Source of the DNA: Flavobacteriales bacterium
Lineage (GTDB): Bacteria; Bacteroidota; Bacteroidia; Flavobacteriales_C; GCA-002722245
Direction of reading: 5' to 3'
Length of the DNA: 64,000 bases
Assembly (NCBI GenBank): GCA_023251095.1
Contig: JAHEZL010000020.1
Location: 1-64,000, forward strand
How positions within the stretch are numbered: the stretch's first letter is position 1; every line of letters begins with the position of its first letter. The notes beneath the pieces were generated by a model, which was not told the DNA's origin, did no database searches, and saw only the letters and a program-made list of their open reading frames with translations. The position numbers were made by a program, and so were the translations under genes. Positions 16,135-25,919 of the stretch are shown piece by piece.

Positions 16135-18681
16135 ATGATGCGGATATTCCTAGTCATATTATTTTTGTCGGGCAGCATTTTGTTGCACGCTACCCACAAC
16201 CGCGCTGGGGAAATCACCTATACCCAAACGGGAGCGAATACGGTAAAAATTTCTGTGGTGACTTATACCAAGGCTTCCAGTCCGGCCGACCGCCCCTATA
16301 TTGAGCTTTCATGGGGCGACGGGAAAGCGGATACTTTAAAAAGAGCCGATGGCTATCCCAAACTTTTCGGCCCGGATTTAAATACCAATTTATATGAAGC
16401 AACGCATACTTATCCTTCTTCGGGAGAATACACCATTGCTTTTGAAGACCCTAACAGAGAAGAAGGAGTGGTAAATATTCCTAATTCGGTCAATGTTCCT
16501 TTTTACATTTTCACCAAAATCATTCTTAATCCTTTTTTGGGAAATAACAATTCGCCAAAGTTGTTGTATCCGCCCATCGACAATGCCTGTTTGGGAAAAA
16601 TGTATTTGCACAATCCGGGGGCCTATGATCCCGACGGCGACAGTTTGGTTTATTCTCTCGTGAATTGTAAAGGAACGGGAGGAGTAGATGTTTCGGGATA
16701 TTTTTTCCCCGCAGGAACGTCATTGAATTATCTTACAGGAGATTTTTCGTGGAATGTGCCTACGCAATTGGGCGATTACAATTTTGCAATTCTGATAGAA
16801 GAGTATCGCAACGGCTATAAAATAGGAAGCATCTTGCGCGACATGCAGGTGTCTGTAGTGAACTGTCCGCCTAACGATCCTCCTGTCATTCATGTGAAAG
16901 AGGACATTTGTATTGAAGCAGGCGATACTTTAAATGAAAATGTTTGGGCTTTGGATCCCGATTTGGGTGATTCTATAACGCTTTCTGCGGTGAGCGCTAC
17001 CTTTTCTTTAAGTGCTCCCACGCTCGTTTTTAATCAGCCTGTTTCAGGAATTGATTCTGCAGGAGGAAATTTTTCATGGATGCCCACCTGCGCTCACGTT
17101 CGCAAACAACCGTATACCGTATTGTTTAAAGCACACGACAATGCGGAGCCGGTGAATCTCTTTGATTTAAAAACAGTGAATATTAAAGTAATAGCACCTG
17201 CACCAAAAAATTTATTGGCGCTTCCTTCGGGATCTTCGGTGGCACTTTCATGGAGTCCGGGCTTATGCGGAGGAGTGTCGGGCTATAAAATTTATAGAAA
17301 AGAAGATGCGTCTGCTTACAATCCTGATTCCTGTGAAACAGGATTGCCGGCTGCTGCGGGCTATTCATTGATAAAAACAAGCGGCGACGCCAACACTTTT
17401 TACACCGACAGCAATCTTGTTTTGGGAAAAAGATATTGTTACCGCGTAGTTTCCTATTATGCCGATGGTGCGGAAAGCAAAGCCTCCCAGGAATTTTGTG
17501 TAGAGCTAAAAAAAATAGCGCCTGTGCTTATTAATGTAAGCGTGAATAAAACGGATGCGGTGACCGGTTCAATTTTCCTCAAATGGATGAAGGCTTCTCA
17601 ACTGGATACTGTGCAATATGCAAAACCATACAGCTATAAAATTTATAGAAATTCAACTTTGATAAAAAGTATTTCAGATGTCAATGACACTTCTTATACC
17701 GATACTTTAATTAACACGCAAAACACTTCTTTTACTTATTACATAGAACTTTGGAATACTGCGCTTATTGGAACTTCTCCAACGGCGGAATCAGGATTTC
17801 TTAATATACACGAGGTGAATCAGGCTTTGATTTTGAGCTGGAAATATACCACTCCGTGGGTGAATGACACTTTTTATATTTGGAAAGAAAGTGTGCCCGG
17901 CTCAGGTCTTTTCACAAAAATTGATACCACAACAGCTACCACTTATACTGATTTGGGCTTGGTTAACGGACAAACGTATTGCTACAAAATTCAGTCGTCG
18001 GGAAAATACAGCGGAACAGGATATCCTTCGCCTTTATTGAATTTTTCTGAAATTATGTGTGGCGTGCCGAAAGACACCGTGCCGCCTTGTCCGCCCGGAG
18101 TGAGCGTAAGCGCCGATTGTAACAAAGGAGAAAACACAATCACGTGGACGGCATCACCTGCAAGCTGTTCCTCTGATTTATTTAAATTCAAATTGTATTA
18201 TAAAGAGGAACTCGATAAGCCTTATACTTTGTTGAAAGAGCTTATTCCTTTTGTGGATTCGGTGTATGTTCATTCCAATCTGGAATATGTTGCAGGATGT
18301 TACATCGTCACCGCCACCGACAGCACAGGCAATGAAAGTGCGCTCACGGGCGAAGTTTGTGTCGACAATTGTCCGGAATATTCTTTGCCAAATATCTTCA
18401 CGCCCAATGGAGATGGAACCAATGATTATTTCAAACCTTTTCCTTACAAACACATTCAAAAAATAGACATCAGAATTTACGATCGCTGGGGCCGACTCAT
18501 GTTTCAAAGCGCTCAACCCGATATTTTATGGGACGGGCGTTTCAAAGAAAATATGGAGATGTGCGCATCCGGAACCTATTTTTATATTTGCGATGTGTAT
18601 CAAAAAAAACTGGCGGGAATTAAAATTGTGCAGCTGAAAGGATTTATTGAATTGCTCGGAGAAGGTTCAACTAACAAGTAA
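16135..18681 (+). CDS. Secreted protein with gliding-motility-type (CHU_C) C-terminal domain
   Basis: 848 aa from ATG 16135; a longer frame exists upstream, but this start yields a clean signal peptide (MMRIFLVILFLSGSILLHA). Early part: beta domains with PYIELSWGDGKADTL and ending around residue 370. Middle: fibronectin-III-like modules, each with a KIYRK/KIYRN strand and SYTDT/FYTDS. The last ~95 residues form a CHU_C domain (NIFTPNGDGTNDYF, IYDRWGRLMFQS, SGTYFYICDVYQKK), the type B signal that sends proteins through the type IX secretion system. Probably surface-attached or released; ligand unknown. No enzyme motif seen. Confidence 0.88.
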   Translation: MMRIFLVILFLSGSILLHATHNRAGEITYTQTGANTVKISVVTYTKASSPADRPYIELSWGDGKADTLKRADGYPKLFGPDLNTNLYEATHTYPSSGEYTIAFEDPNREEGVVNIPNSVNVPFYIFTKIILNPFLGNNNSPKLLYPPIDNACLGKMYLHNPGAYDPDGDSLVYSLVNCKGTGGVDVSGYFFPAGTSLNYLTGDFSWNVPTQLGDYNFAILIEEYRNGYKIGSILRDMQVSVVNCPPNDPPVIHVKEDICIEAGDTLNENVWALDPDLGDSITLSAVSATFSLSAPTLVFNQPVSGIDSAGGNFSWMPTCAHVRKQPYTVLFKAHDNAEPVNLFDLKTVNIKVIAPAPKNLLALPSGSSVALSWSPGLCGGVSGYKIYRKEDASAYNPDSCETGLPAAAGYSLIKTSGDANTFYTDSNLVLGKRYCYRVVSYYADGAESKASQEFCVELKKIAPVLINVSVNKTDAVTGSIFLKWMKASQLDTVQYAKPYSYKIYRNSTLIKSISDVNDTSYTDTLINTQNTSFTYYIELWNTALIGTSPTAESGFLNIHEVNQALILSWKYTTPWVNDTFYIWKESVPGSGLFTKIDTTTATTYTDLGLVNGQTYCYKIQSSGKYSGTGYPSPLLNFSEIMCGVPKDTVPPCPPGVSVSADCNKGENTITWTASPASCSSDLFKFKLYYKEELDKPYTLLKELIPFVDSVYVHSNLEYVAGCYIVTATDSTGNESALTGEVCVDNCPEYSLPNIFTPNGDGTNDYFKPFPYKHIQKIDIRIYDRWGRLMFQSAQPDILWDGRFKENMEMCASGTYFYICDVYQKKLAGIKIVQLKGFIELLGEGSTNK

Positions 18682-18691
18682 AGCAGAAAAA

Positions 18692-19282
18692 ATGTTCACA
18701 GGAATTATAGAAGCCACAGCAAAAATTTTGCGCATCGAAAATGAAAAATCCAACAAACATTTTTTCATTGCTGCTCCTTTTTTGAATGAAGTGAAAGTTG
18801 ATCAAAGCATTGCTCACAATGGTGTTTGCTTAACAGTGGTTGAAATTTTAAAAGACTCTTATCGTGTGACAGCGATTGATGAAACACTCAAAAAAACTTC
18901 TTTGTCGACGTGGAAAGAAGGCGACATTGTCAACTTAGAAAGATGTCTCACTTTGGCGAAACCCCTTGATGGGCATATTGTTCAGGGACATGTGGATTGC
19001 GTTGGTGAATGCACTTCGGTTGAATCTATGAACGGCAGCTGGATTTATACTTTTAAATACACTAAGAAACATCCGCACGATATTACGGTGGAGAAAGGTT
19101 CTATATGCGTAAACGGTGTTAGTCTCACCGTTGTTGGTTCAAAAGATGATTCTTTCTCTGTTGCCATTATTCCTTATACTCACGAGCACACGAATTTCCA
19201 TACCATTGAAAAAGGGGGTTTGGTGAATTTGGAGTTTGATGTGATTGGGAAGTATGTGGCGAAGATGATGGGGAAAATCTGA
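18692..19282 (+). CDS. ribE: Riboflavin synthase, alpha chain
   Basis: 196 aa from ATG 18692 (MFTGIIEATAKI), the canonical N-terminus; the 15 extra codons upstream are rejected. Converts two molecules of dimethyl-ribityl-lumazine to riboflavin. The two repeated lumazine-binding domains are visible: MFTGIIEA...NGVCLTVVEI in the first, and HIVQGHVDCVG...ICVNGVSLTVVG in the second. It begins 10 bp after the CHU_C gene and may share its transcript, although the functions are unrelated. Confidence 0.96.
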   Translation: MFTGIIEATAKILRIENEKSNKHFFIAAPFLNEVKVDQSIAHNGVCLTVVEILKDSYRVTAIDETLKKTSLSTWKEGDIVNLERCLTLAKPLDGHIVQGHVDCVGECTSVESMNGSWIYTFKYTKKHPHDITVEKGSICVNGVSLTVVGSKDDSFSVAIIPYTHEHTNFHTIEKGGLVNLEFDVIGKYVAKMMGKI

Positions 19283-19298
19283 TTTTTCGTTCACACGC

Positions 19299-19326
19299 TC
19301 CGCGCTCACGGCTTCGCCGGCGCGGA
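19299..19326. repeat. GC-rich hairpin
   Basis: Arms TCCGCGC (19299-19305) and GCGCGGA (19320-19326) enclose a smaller CGGC-TTC-GCCG hairpin. The GC content stands out from the AT-rich surroundings. It sits in a convergent junction just before repeat copy B, and a second small hairpin (GAGGC-TTT-GCCTC) follows near 19340. Confidence 0.6.
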
Positions 19327-19360
19327 ATTTATTTTTGTAGAGGCTTTGCCTCGTATTCTT

Positions 19361-19481
19361 CTTACTTTTTCCTTGATGAAAAAGCAACAAAAAATCAAGA
19401 GCCAAGAGATGCTGCCATCACACGAAAAACCTCACACACGCCCGCCTCTTGGCTCGGGCCCTCGCACGAAGTTACCTGCCC
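19361..19481. repeat. Dispersed inverted-repeat element, copy B
   Basis: Matches 3161-3310 over the ACTTTTT/AAAAAG hairpin, CAAGAGCCAAGA-GATGCTGC, CACGAAAAACCT and CGCCCGCCTCTTGGCTCGGG to CCCTCGCACGAAGTTA. GAGCCAAGAG and CTCTTGGCTC are exact inverse arms. It lacks the 20-bp palindrome of copy A. Located between convergent ribE and the LD-carboxypeptidase gene. Confidence 0.88.
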
Positions 19482-19498
19482 ACTGTGTGACATTCATA

Positions 19499-20392
19499 TT
19501 ACCCCAACCTCAACCCCTTTTCATCCACCTCCATCTTCACTTCCTTCCCAAAAATTAATGCGCGATTGTCACTCACATGTCCTGCAGGAAAATTAAAGTA
19601 AAGCGGAAATTTGTAATCTTTAACCGCATCAAAAATAATTGCTTCGGTGTTTTTGTCGAAAGGTAAAGCCGCTTCTTGCATGTCGCTGAATTGCCCGATA
19701 ATTAAGCCTTTCAAATCTTTTAATGCGCCGGCTCTTTTCAAAGAATACATCATTCTGTCGAGGTGATAATAGTATTCATTCAAATCTTCCAGAAACAAAA
19801 TTTTCCCTTTCAGATTTGGAAAAGATTTCGATCCCAAAAGAGAATACAGGATAGATAAATTTCCTCCCACAATTTCTCCTTTTCCTTTCCCTTTGCGATT
19901 GAGCTTGTGTTTGCTTTTTAATTCGTATTTCATTTTTCCTTTGAATACCGCTTCTTTCAAAGTACTTAATGCTTCTTTGGAATTCGTTGCAAAGTTGAAC
20001 GGCATCGTTGCGTGAATGCTTGGCGCTTGGAGTTTTTGGTGGGCATGGCAATGAAAAATAGTGATGTCACTAAAACCAATTAACCATTTCGGATTTTTTT
20101 TGAAAGCTTTAAAATCAATATCGTCAATGAGCTGAATGCTGCCATAGCCGCCACGCGCAAAGAAAATTGCTTTTATCTCCGGATCATTTAAAAAGGTTTG
20201 AACTTCATTCAATCTTTTTTCTTTCGGTGCCGAAAATTGAAAATATTCTGAATCAATCGTTTCACCCACTACCACCTGCAAGCCCCAATCTACAAGGACT
20301 TTCACGGCAGCATCAATTTCTTTTCGCGAAATTCTTTTTGCAGGAGCCGTGATGGCTACTTTATCGTTTGGTTTGAGGAAAGGGATTTTCAT
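19499..20392 (-). CDS. S66 family LD-carboxypeptidase
   Basis: 297 aa. Trims tetrapeptide side chains of peptidoglycan between L- and D-residues during cell wall recycling. The nucleophile is Ser108 in LIGFSDITIFH, the Glu lies in LFLEDLNEYYYHLDRM and the His in FPAGHVSDN, giving the Ser-Glu-His triad of family S66 (LdcA). The N-terminal FLKPNDKVAITAPAKRI and ARGGYG loop are typical. No signal peptide, so cytoplasmic. Microcin-immunity MccF proteins share the fold, but no microcin genes are nearby. Confidence 0.92.
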   Translation of the reverse strand: MKIPFLKPNDKVAITAPAKRISRKEIDAAVKVLVDWGLQVVVGETIDSEYFQFSAPKEKRLNEVQTFLNDPEIKAIFFARGGYGSIQLIDDIDFKAFKKNPKWLIGFSDITIFHCHAHQKLQAPSIHATMPFNFATNSKEALSTLKEAVFKGKMKYELKSKHKLNRKGKGKGEIVGGNLSILYSLLGSKSFPNLKGKILFLEDLNEYYYHLDRMMYSLKRAGALKDLKGLIIGQFSDMQEAALPFDKNTEAIIFDAVKDYKFPLYFNFPAGHVSDNRALIFGKEVKMEVDEKGLRLG

Positions 20393-20424
20393 AAATCAAA
20401 TATAACTCAATTTTGAGATTCTGC

Positions 20425-21099
20425 TTAACCTCCTTTACAGCCTAATTTCTCTATTAAATATAAGGGGACAACCTTTAATGTGTCGAACTGAAAATTAAGT
20501 TTTACATATTTCACAGCGCTAATTCTCTCATTTTCATGTTGAAGAAACAGAACATTGTTTTTAGAGGAGTAAATAAGAATAGAATTCTCTTCCCTATTTG
20601 GACTTCCCAGTTTATTGATAATATCATTTTTAGATTGGCCGATGAATGCAAGTTCGGGGAGATCAATGTCGTTTTTGGATGCACAATATTCTACCAGAAT
20701 TTCTCTCGGATTGATAAACAGATTTTCATGTTTTCCCGGAGGTTGGAAAGTTGTAATTCCCATGTTCCATCCATGAGGCAGATACTCTATGCTATCTCCT
20801 CTAAAAGAATATGCTCCTCTCTCGGGCCAGTAAAACGCATAATAAATTCCTTTAGGATTGTTTCGATAATGGTAGGCGCTTTTTGAAAATGCATTGCTAT
20901 TAGCGGCATTTGTCTTTTTCTTGAATTTGTGAATATCAAAAGGACATTCTAAAAAAGAAGGGATGTTATTTTTAAAATTCTGAAGACTGTCAATTTCGTG
21001 ACGAGAGATTTTTTTCGACGGTATCTGTTTTCCTGAAAAGGAGAAAATAAACAATGAAATGAGGAGTAGTGCTCCGGTGAAGAGGATTGACTTAGGCAT
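20425..21099 (-). CDS. Hypothetical exported or membrane-anchored protein
   Basis: 224 aa. One hydrophobic N-terminal segment (about residues 5-23), which may be a signal peptide or an anchor; no lipobox. The rest is soluble, with an aromatic-rich middle (IYYAFYWPERGAYSFRG) and a stretch FIGQSKNDIINKLGSPNREEN that resembles the small lipoprotein-type G-x-P motif of SmpA/BamE-like domains. That comparison is weak. It is transcribed divergently from metG. Function unknown. Confidence 0.65.
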   Translation of the reverse strand: MPKSILFTGALLLISLFIFSFSGKQIPSKKISRHEIDSLQNFKNNIPSFLECPFDIHKFKKKTNAANSNAFSKSAYHYRNNPKGIYYAFYWPERGAYSFRGDSIEYLPHGWNMGITTFQPPGKHENLFINPREILVEYCASKNDIDLPELAFIGQSKNDIINKLGSPNREENSILIYSSKNNVLFLQHENERISAVKYVKLNFQFDTLKVVPLYLIEKLGCKGG

Positions 21100-21178
21100 A
21101 ATTATGTTTTATATCCATTTCGAATATAACTAATTTCGACTTATCTCTTTTCATGCTTTATTCCTTCTCAATTCCTTT

Positions 21179-21186
21179 TATCTTTG
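21179..21186 (+). promoter_or_regulatory. TAnnTTTG box 4 bp before metG
   Basis: TATCTTTG matches the -7 box and ends 4 bp before the metG ATG, so the mRNA would be leaderless or nearly so. No clear -33 TTG. Confidence 0.5.
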
Positions 21187-21190
21187 CCTT

Positions 21191-23251
21191 ATGACACAAC
21201 AACGATATACCATCACTACAGCGCTTCCTTACGCCAATGGCCCTTTACACCTTGGCCACGTAGCAGGCGTATATATTCCAGCAGATATTTATGTGCGCTA
21301 TTTGCGGGCAAAAAACGAAGATGTGATTTTTATTGGTGGTACCGATGAACACGGTGTGCCAATTACTATTAAGGCGAAGAATGAAGGCGTTACACCTCAG
21401 CAGGTGGTGGATAAATACCACAATATCATTGGCGATTCTTTAAAGCAATTGGGAATTACTTTAGATGTTTTTTCTAAAACAACTTCCAAAACACATTTCG
21501 AAACTGCTTCGGAATTATTCAGAAGAGTAGCCGATGAGAAAAGTGATAATTGGGCTTTAACTATTGAAGAAACGCTGCAATATTATGATGAAGCGAATAA
21601 GCAATTTCTTGCCGACAGGTATATTACAGGAACCTGTCCTAACTGCGGAAATGAAAAAGCTTATGGTGATCAGTGTGAAAAATGTGGAACGACATTAAAT
21701 GCCACTGATTTAATTAATCCAAAATCGACCTTGAGTGGAAATGTTCCCGTTTTAAAATTAACTAGGCATTGGTTCTTACCATTGAATCAGTATGAAGACT
21801 GGCTGAAAACTTGGATTCTTGAAGATCATCAGGATTGGAAAACGAATGTATATGGCCAATGTAAAGGTTGGTTGGAGGCTGGATTGCATCCCCGCGCAGT
21901 AACGCGCGACCTAGATTGGGGCATTCCGGTTCCCGTTGAAGGTGGTGAAGGAAAAGTGCTGTATGTATGGTTTGACGCGCCTATCGGATACATTTCATTT
22001 ACCAAAGAATTATTAGAAAACGATAAAACCCGTAAATGGGAAGATTATTGGAAAGAAGAAGGTAAATCGAAACTGATTCACTTCATTGGCAAAGACAATA
22101 TTGTTTTTCATTGTATCATTTTCCCTACAATGTTAAAGGCATTTAATGATGATTATATTTTACCAACGAATGTTCCGGCCAATGAATTTTTGAATTTAGA
22201 AGGAGAAAAATTTTCTACTTCAGGAAACTGGGCGGTATGGCTGCACGAGTTCTTGCTGGATTTCCCTGATAAAACAGATGTGTTGCGTTACGCCTTGTGT
22301 TCCAACATGCCGGAGACTAAAGACGCTGATTTTACCTGGAAAGATTTTCAGGCCAAAAACAATAATGAGCTCGCTGCTAATCTCGGAAACTTTGTGAATC
22401 GCGCTTTTGTGCTCACGCACAAATTTTTTAACGGAGCGGTTCCGGCGTATTCAGTAGTGGAAGAAATAGATGCTAATACTTTAGCGTTGGCCAAAGAATT
22501 TCATGGAAAAGTTTCAGAGAGTTTAGATAAATTCCGCTTCAGAGAAGCATTATCTGAGCTGATGAAATTATCCAATCTTGGGAATAAATATCTGGCGGAT
22601 ACAGAGCCGTGGAAGATCAAAGACAATCCGGAAAGAGTTGGAACTATTTTGCGTGTTGCGCTGGAAATAGCAGCAAAAATAAGCGTTTTAGGAAGTCCGT
22701 TTTTACCTGAAACTTCAAAAAAAATGGCAACATGGTTAGGTGTTGCCAGCACAAAATGGAGCGAAGCCGAGAAGGATGATTTACTCACCGATGGTTTTGT
22801 AATTGCAACTCCGGAGCTCCTCTTCGCTAAAATTGAAGACGATGTAATTGCTGCGCAACTGGAAAAATTAAAAGCCTCCAAAGCAACAGCCCAACAAGCT
22901 AAAAGTACTGTTATGCCTCAAAAAGAGAATGTGTCTTTCGAAGAATTTTCGAAAATGGATATCCGTATCGGAACAATTATTGAAGCTGAAAAAGTTCCTA
23001 AAACAGCAAAATTATTGAAGCTTAAAATTGATACAGGGATTGATCAACGTACGGTTGTTTCTGGCATTGCCGAGTATTATTCTCCTGAAGATATTATTGG
23101 AAAACAAGTAAGTATTTTGGTAAATCTCGCACCGCGAAATATCAAAGGGATTGAATCACAAGGAATGATTTTAATGGCCGAAAACAGCAAAGGGGAATTG
23201 GCATTTGTATCGCCGGTTAAAGAAATAGATAACGGCGGAGGAGTGAGATAA
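21191..23251 (+). CDS. metG: Methionyl-tRNA synthetase
   Basis: 686 aa, the long dimeric form. Class I signature HLGH is at residues 20-23 ([12 protein letters not shown]) and the KMSKS-equivalent is KFSTS near residues 340-344. A zinc knuckle [19 protein letters not shown] lies in the connective domain. The C-terminal ~110 residues (from about [12 protein letters not shown]) form the EMAP/tRNA-binding domain that dimerises the enzyme. It stands alone, with divergent and convergent neighbours. Confidence 0.97.
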   Translation: MTQQRYTITTALPYANGPLHLGHVAGVYIPADIYVRYLRAKNEDVIFIGGTDEHGVPITIKAKNEGVTPQQVVDKYHNIIGDSLKQLGITLDVFSKTTSKTHFETASELFRRVADEKSDNWALTIEETLQYYDEANKQFLADRYITGTCPNCGNEKAYGDQCEKCGTTLNATDLINPKSTLSGNVPVLKLTRHWFLPLNQYEDWLKTWILEDHQDWKTNVYGQCKGWLEAGLHPRAVTRDLDWGIPVPVEGGEGKVLYVWFDAPIGYISFTKELLENDKTRKWEDYWKEEGKSKLIHFIGKDNIVFHCIIFPTMLKAFNDDYILPTNVPANEFLNLEGEKFSTSGNWAVWLHEFLLDFPDKTDVLRYALCSNMPETKDADFTWKDFQAKNNNELAANLGNFVNRAFVLTHKFFNGAVPAYSVVEEIDANTLALAKEFHGKVSESLDKFRFREALSELMKLSNLGNKYLADTEPWKIKDNPERVGTILRVALEIAAKISVLGSPFLPETSKKMATWLGVASTKWSEAEKDDLLTDGFVIATPELLFAKIEDDVIAAQLEKLKASKATAQQAKSTVMPQKENVSFEEFSKMDIRIGTIIEAEKVPKTAKLLKLKIDTGIDQRTVVSGIAEYYSPEDIIGKQVSILVNLAPRNIKGIESQGMILMAENSKGELAFVSPVKEIDNGGGVR

Positions 23252-23254
23252 ATC

Positions 23255-23282
23255 AGAGTGAGTGTGAGAGCGAGTTTTGAGA
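23255..23282. repeat. 28-bp repeat, copy 1
   Basis: AGAGTGAGTGTGAGAG followed by CGAGTTTTGAGA. It recurs with one mismatch at 49211-49238. It almost fills the 32-bp junction between convergent metG and sprE/porW. Confidence 0.85.
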
Positions 23283-23283
23283 T

Positions 23284-25854
23284 TTATTTGTATTCCTTCA
23301 CAAAAAAATCATAGTACTGCGCGATGTTTTTGTTTTTGTAAAACGCGATGTAATTGGTCACGGAAATCGGAAAATAATTTGTTCCAACATTAGGATACTT
23401 AATTAAAACTTTAGTGTTTAAAGCGGTATAATAACCCATTACAGTTTCATTTTTCCTGAAAGTTTTTATGACAAGCGCTTTTTGCGTATCCTCCCAGATG
23501 ATGCTTTGTTGCTGCAAATTTTCCAGTCCGTAATAAGTTGAATTGAAATCGGAAATATCTTTTTCCAATGATTTTATATCGGTGTTTTTTTCATCGGCTA
23601 TGACGATGAAATAGTGTTCTTCGTTTTTGTTGACGGTATATGTTTTTTCCGGACTGGTAATGGCGGTATTTGTTGTTGTCATGCTGCTTAATACATCATT
23701 GGCCGAATTGGCGGCATCTGATCCGGGGAAAGAAGTTTTCACGATTAAAAGTTCTTTCTTGAATTCTTCTTTGCCTTGTGTTTGTCCGATGGCAAAGGCT
23801 TTCAGCAATTCAAACTGAGGTTCCAGTTCATTGTTTTTATAAGTGGCATTTATGTTTTTTACTTCGTTGATAACGCCGGAATAATTTCCTTTTTTGTATT
23901 CATTCAATAGTGTTTCGTATTGTAAATTGATTTGTGCTTTTTGTTGTTCTTCGTCTTGTGTGTTTTCTTTTTTGTTGAGTAATGTTGCGTATTCACTTGT
24001 TGGAAACTCAGTGTTGATAAGCTCTTTGTAGTGATTGGCTTTGTCGAGATGATTGAGTTTTAAATGCGCGCGATACAACAAGTAATAAGATTTCAATGCA
24101 TTTTTATTTTGAGGGAATTTTTTATTCATCTCTTCAAAATCTTTGATGGCAGCGGGTAAATCTTCCAAATTGTCTTTGTACAAAATGCCTAATTTGTAAT
24201 AGGCTTCAATCATTTTATCCTTTGAAGCGTTGACTGCCTCCGGAGTTAATGGAAGCGCGTTGAGATAATATTCCCGCGTTTTTTTCTTGTCGGTGCTTTG
24301 ATCTGCAGCCGCTGAATTATCATCGCTGTTATCATTACCGAAGGCCGCCGCAGTTTTGTTTTTTCTTCTCCAGTTGTCTTCCAGTTTCCGCGCTCCCCAG
24401 ATGCCTGCAAATTTCCCCTGTCCGGTGGCAATTAATTTAGGATTGTAAAAATACCATTTTGCGTTTTCATCACCGCCCGAAGAACCGTTGGCAGCTTGTT
24501 GTGCGGCAGCTTCTTGTTTAAGCATCGCGTGTTCGGCATCGCGGTCTTCTTTTTCCTTAACGGCAGCAATCATCTTATCTATTTTTTTCAATCGTTGTCC
24601 TTCCGACATTGCAGCGATTCTCTGCAAGCTGTCTTCGGTTTGAATGATTTCAATTTGAACTACAATTTCGGAGAGGGAATTTTTTTTGACGAGGGTTTTC
24701 TCATAAGCCGGATGCGTGGTTGGCAGCACGGTCATGGTGCTGTCGTAATAGGCTGAAGCAAAAACATAATCCGGTTTTTCAAAATTCATCTCTGCCAGAG
24801 CGAGGTAAGCCAGCGCCTTTTGTTTGGGATTGTTCACGCTGTTTTGCGCTGCCAGTAAAAAATTTTCGGCTGCTTTGTCTTTTTGTTTTTCTTTTAAATA
24901 CAATTGAGCAATGGCGTAATAAATCTGATCGCGGTATTCTATATTTTTTTCGTCTTTGGCGAGTTTCATTAAATCTTTGATGTAGCCGTCGATGCTTTGT
25001 CCTTCCACATGACAGAGCGCCATGCGGATGCGGGCGTTGAATTCCATTTCGTATTTCACGCTGGCATCGGCTACTTTTTTAAACATTACGATCGCTTCCT
25101 GATTTTGCCCGTTTTCCAAATACAATTGCGCGAGTATAAAAGTCCAGCGCGCTTTATTTTTCCCGCCTTTTTTAGAAAGTAAAACTGCATCTTTTAAAGC
25201 TTTGATGGCTTCTGCATGATCCTTTGTTTTGATGAAGTATTGTCCGCGGGTGGCAAAATATTCCGCTTTTTTCTTTTTAGGCAGCAGCTTATCATTTTCC
25301 AGCATATCCAGTTTCTGACGTGCATCGTCGTATTTTTCCATGGCGATGTATGATTTCACCAGCCATATGAGGGCATCGTATTTTATTTTTTTGTCGTGGT
25401 ATTCTTTCGCGATGTATTCAAAAGTTTCGGCAGCCGACTGGTATTCGCGTTTAAAGAAATAAGCCCTTCCCAGCACAAAATATGAATCATCAATAAAAGG
25501 ATTTACTTCTCGTTCTTCCGCTTTGCTTTCCCCTTTCTTTTTAATTTTAAAGCGCATGCTGTGTTTGTCAATTGCTTTGGAAGCCTTTTTAATGGCGATG
25601 TCTAAATCAGGAATGACTTCTTTAGCATTGTCTTCGGTTCCGTAGGGAAAAACTTCTAAAAGATGGTCGTAATCGTCGAGGTGTTTTTTAAATAAATTGG
25701 CTTCAGCAGCTTTTAATTTTTCGTTGGCATTGAAATAAACGTTGTAGCGCGTGGTAAGGGAATGATAGAATTTATTTGGAAAGGCATTCTTCTCCGTACT
25801 GCAGGCAAAAAGCAGTAACACCATTAAAACGATATAAGTCGAAATCTTTTTCAA
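23284..25854 (-). CDS. sprE: SprE/PorW-type type IX secretion lipoprotein
   Basis: 856 aa. Lipoprotein signal peptide with lipobox LLLFACS (Cys18). The mature N-terminus (NAFPNKFYHSLTTRYNVYFNANEKLKAAE, split: FYHSLTTRYNVYFNANEK) and KHSMRFKIK are typical of SprE/PorW. At least six TPR-like repeats fill residues about 120-420, then a low-complexity linker (about 430-520), more TPRs, and a C-terminal alpha/beta domain. SprE/PorW is needed for T9SS function and gliding in other Bacteroidota, where PorW links the motor to the outer-membrane translocon. It usually stands apart from gldKLMN, as here. Confidence 0.9.
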   Translation of the reverse strand: MKKISTYIVLMVLLLFACSTEKNAFPNKFYHSLTTRYNVYFNANEKLKAAEANLFKKHLDDYDHLLEVFPYGTEDNAKEVIPDLDIAIKKASKAIDKHSMRFKIKKKGESKAEEREVNPFIDDSYFVLGRAYFFKREYQSAAETFEYIAKEYHDKKIKYDALIWLVKSYIAMEKYDDARQKLDMLENDKLLPKKKKAEYFATRGQYFIKTKDHAEAIKALKDAVLLSKKGGKNKARWTFILAQLYLENGQNQEAIVMFKKVADASVKYEMEFNARIRMALCHVEGQSIDGYIKDLMKLAKDEKNIEYRDQIYYAIAQLYLKEKQKDKAAENFLLAAQNSVNNPKQKALAYLALAEMNFEKPDYVFASAYYDSTMTVLPTTHPAYEKTLVKKNSLSEIVVQIEIIQTEDSLQRIAAMSEGQRLKKIDKMIAAVKEKEDRDAEHAMLKQEAAAQQAANGSSGGDENAKWYFYNPKLIATGQGKFAGIWGARKLEDNWRRKNKTAAAFGNDNSDDNSAAADQSTDKKKTREYYLNALPLTPEAVNASKDKMIEAYYKLGILYKDNLEDLPAAIKDFEEMNKKFPQNKNALKSYYLLYRAHLKLNHLDKANHYKELINTEFPTSEYATLLNKKENTQDEEQQKAQINLQYETLLNEYKKGNYSGVINEVKNINATYKNNELEPQFELLKAFAIGQTQGKEEFKKELLIVKTSFPGSDAANSANDVLSSMTTTNTAITSPEKTYTVNKNEEHYFIVIADEKNTDIKSLEKDISDFNSTYYGLENLQQQSIIWEDTQKALVIKTFRKNETVMGYYTALNTKVLIKYPNVGTNYFPISVTNYIAFYKNKNIAQYYDFFVKEYK

Positions 25855-25919
25855 GTACTGTATAAACTGAAATTGAGTAAAAATATTTTAAATTTCTTAT
25901 TTATGTGCCTTCCGCGCAA

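Noticed and set aside
16074-16217. Extended N-terminus of PdxA (48 extra residues)
   Set aside because: It would run across the start of the divergent CHU_C gene and does not match PdxA; the ATG at 16073 fits the family.
3161-19481. Insertion sequence or transposon
   Set aside because: No transposase or integrase frame is found anywhere in the window; the elements are too short to code.
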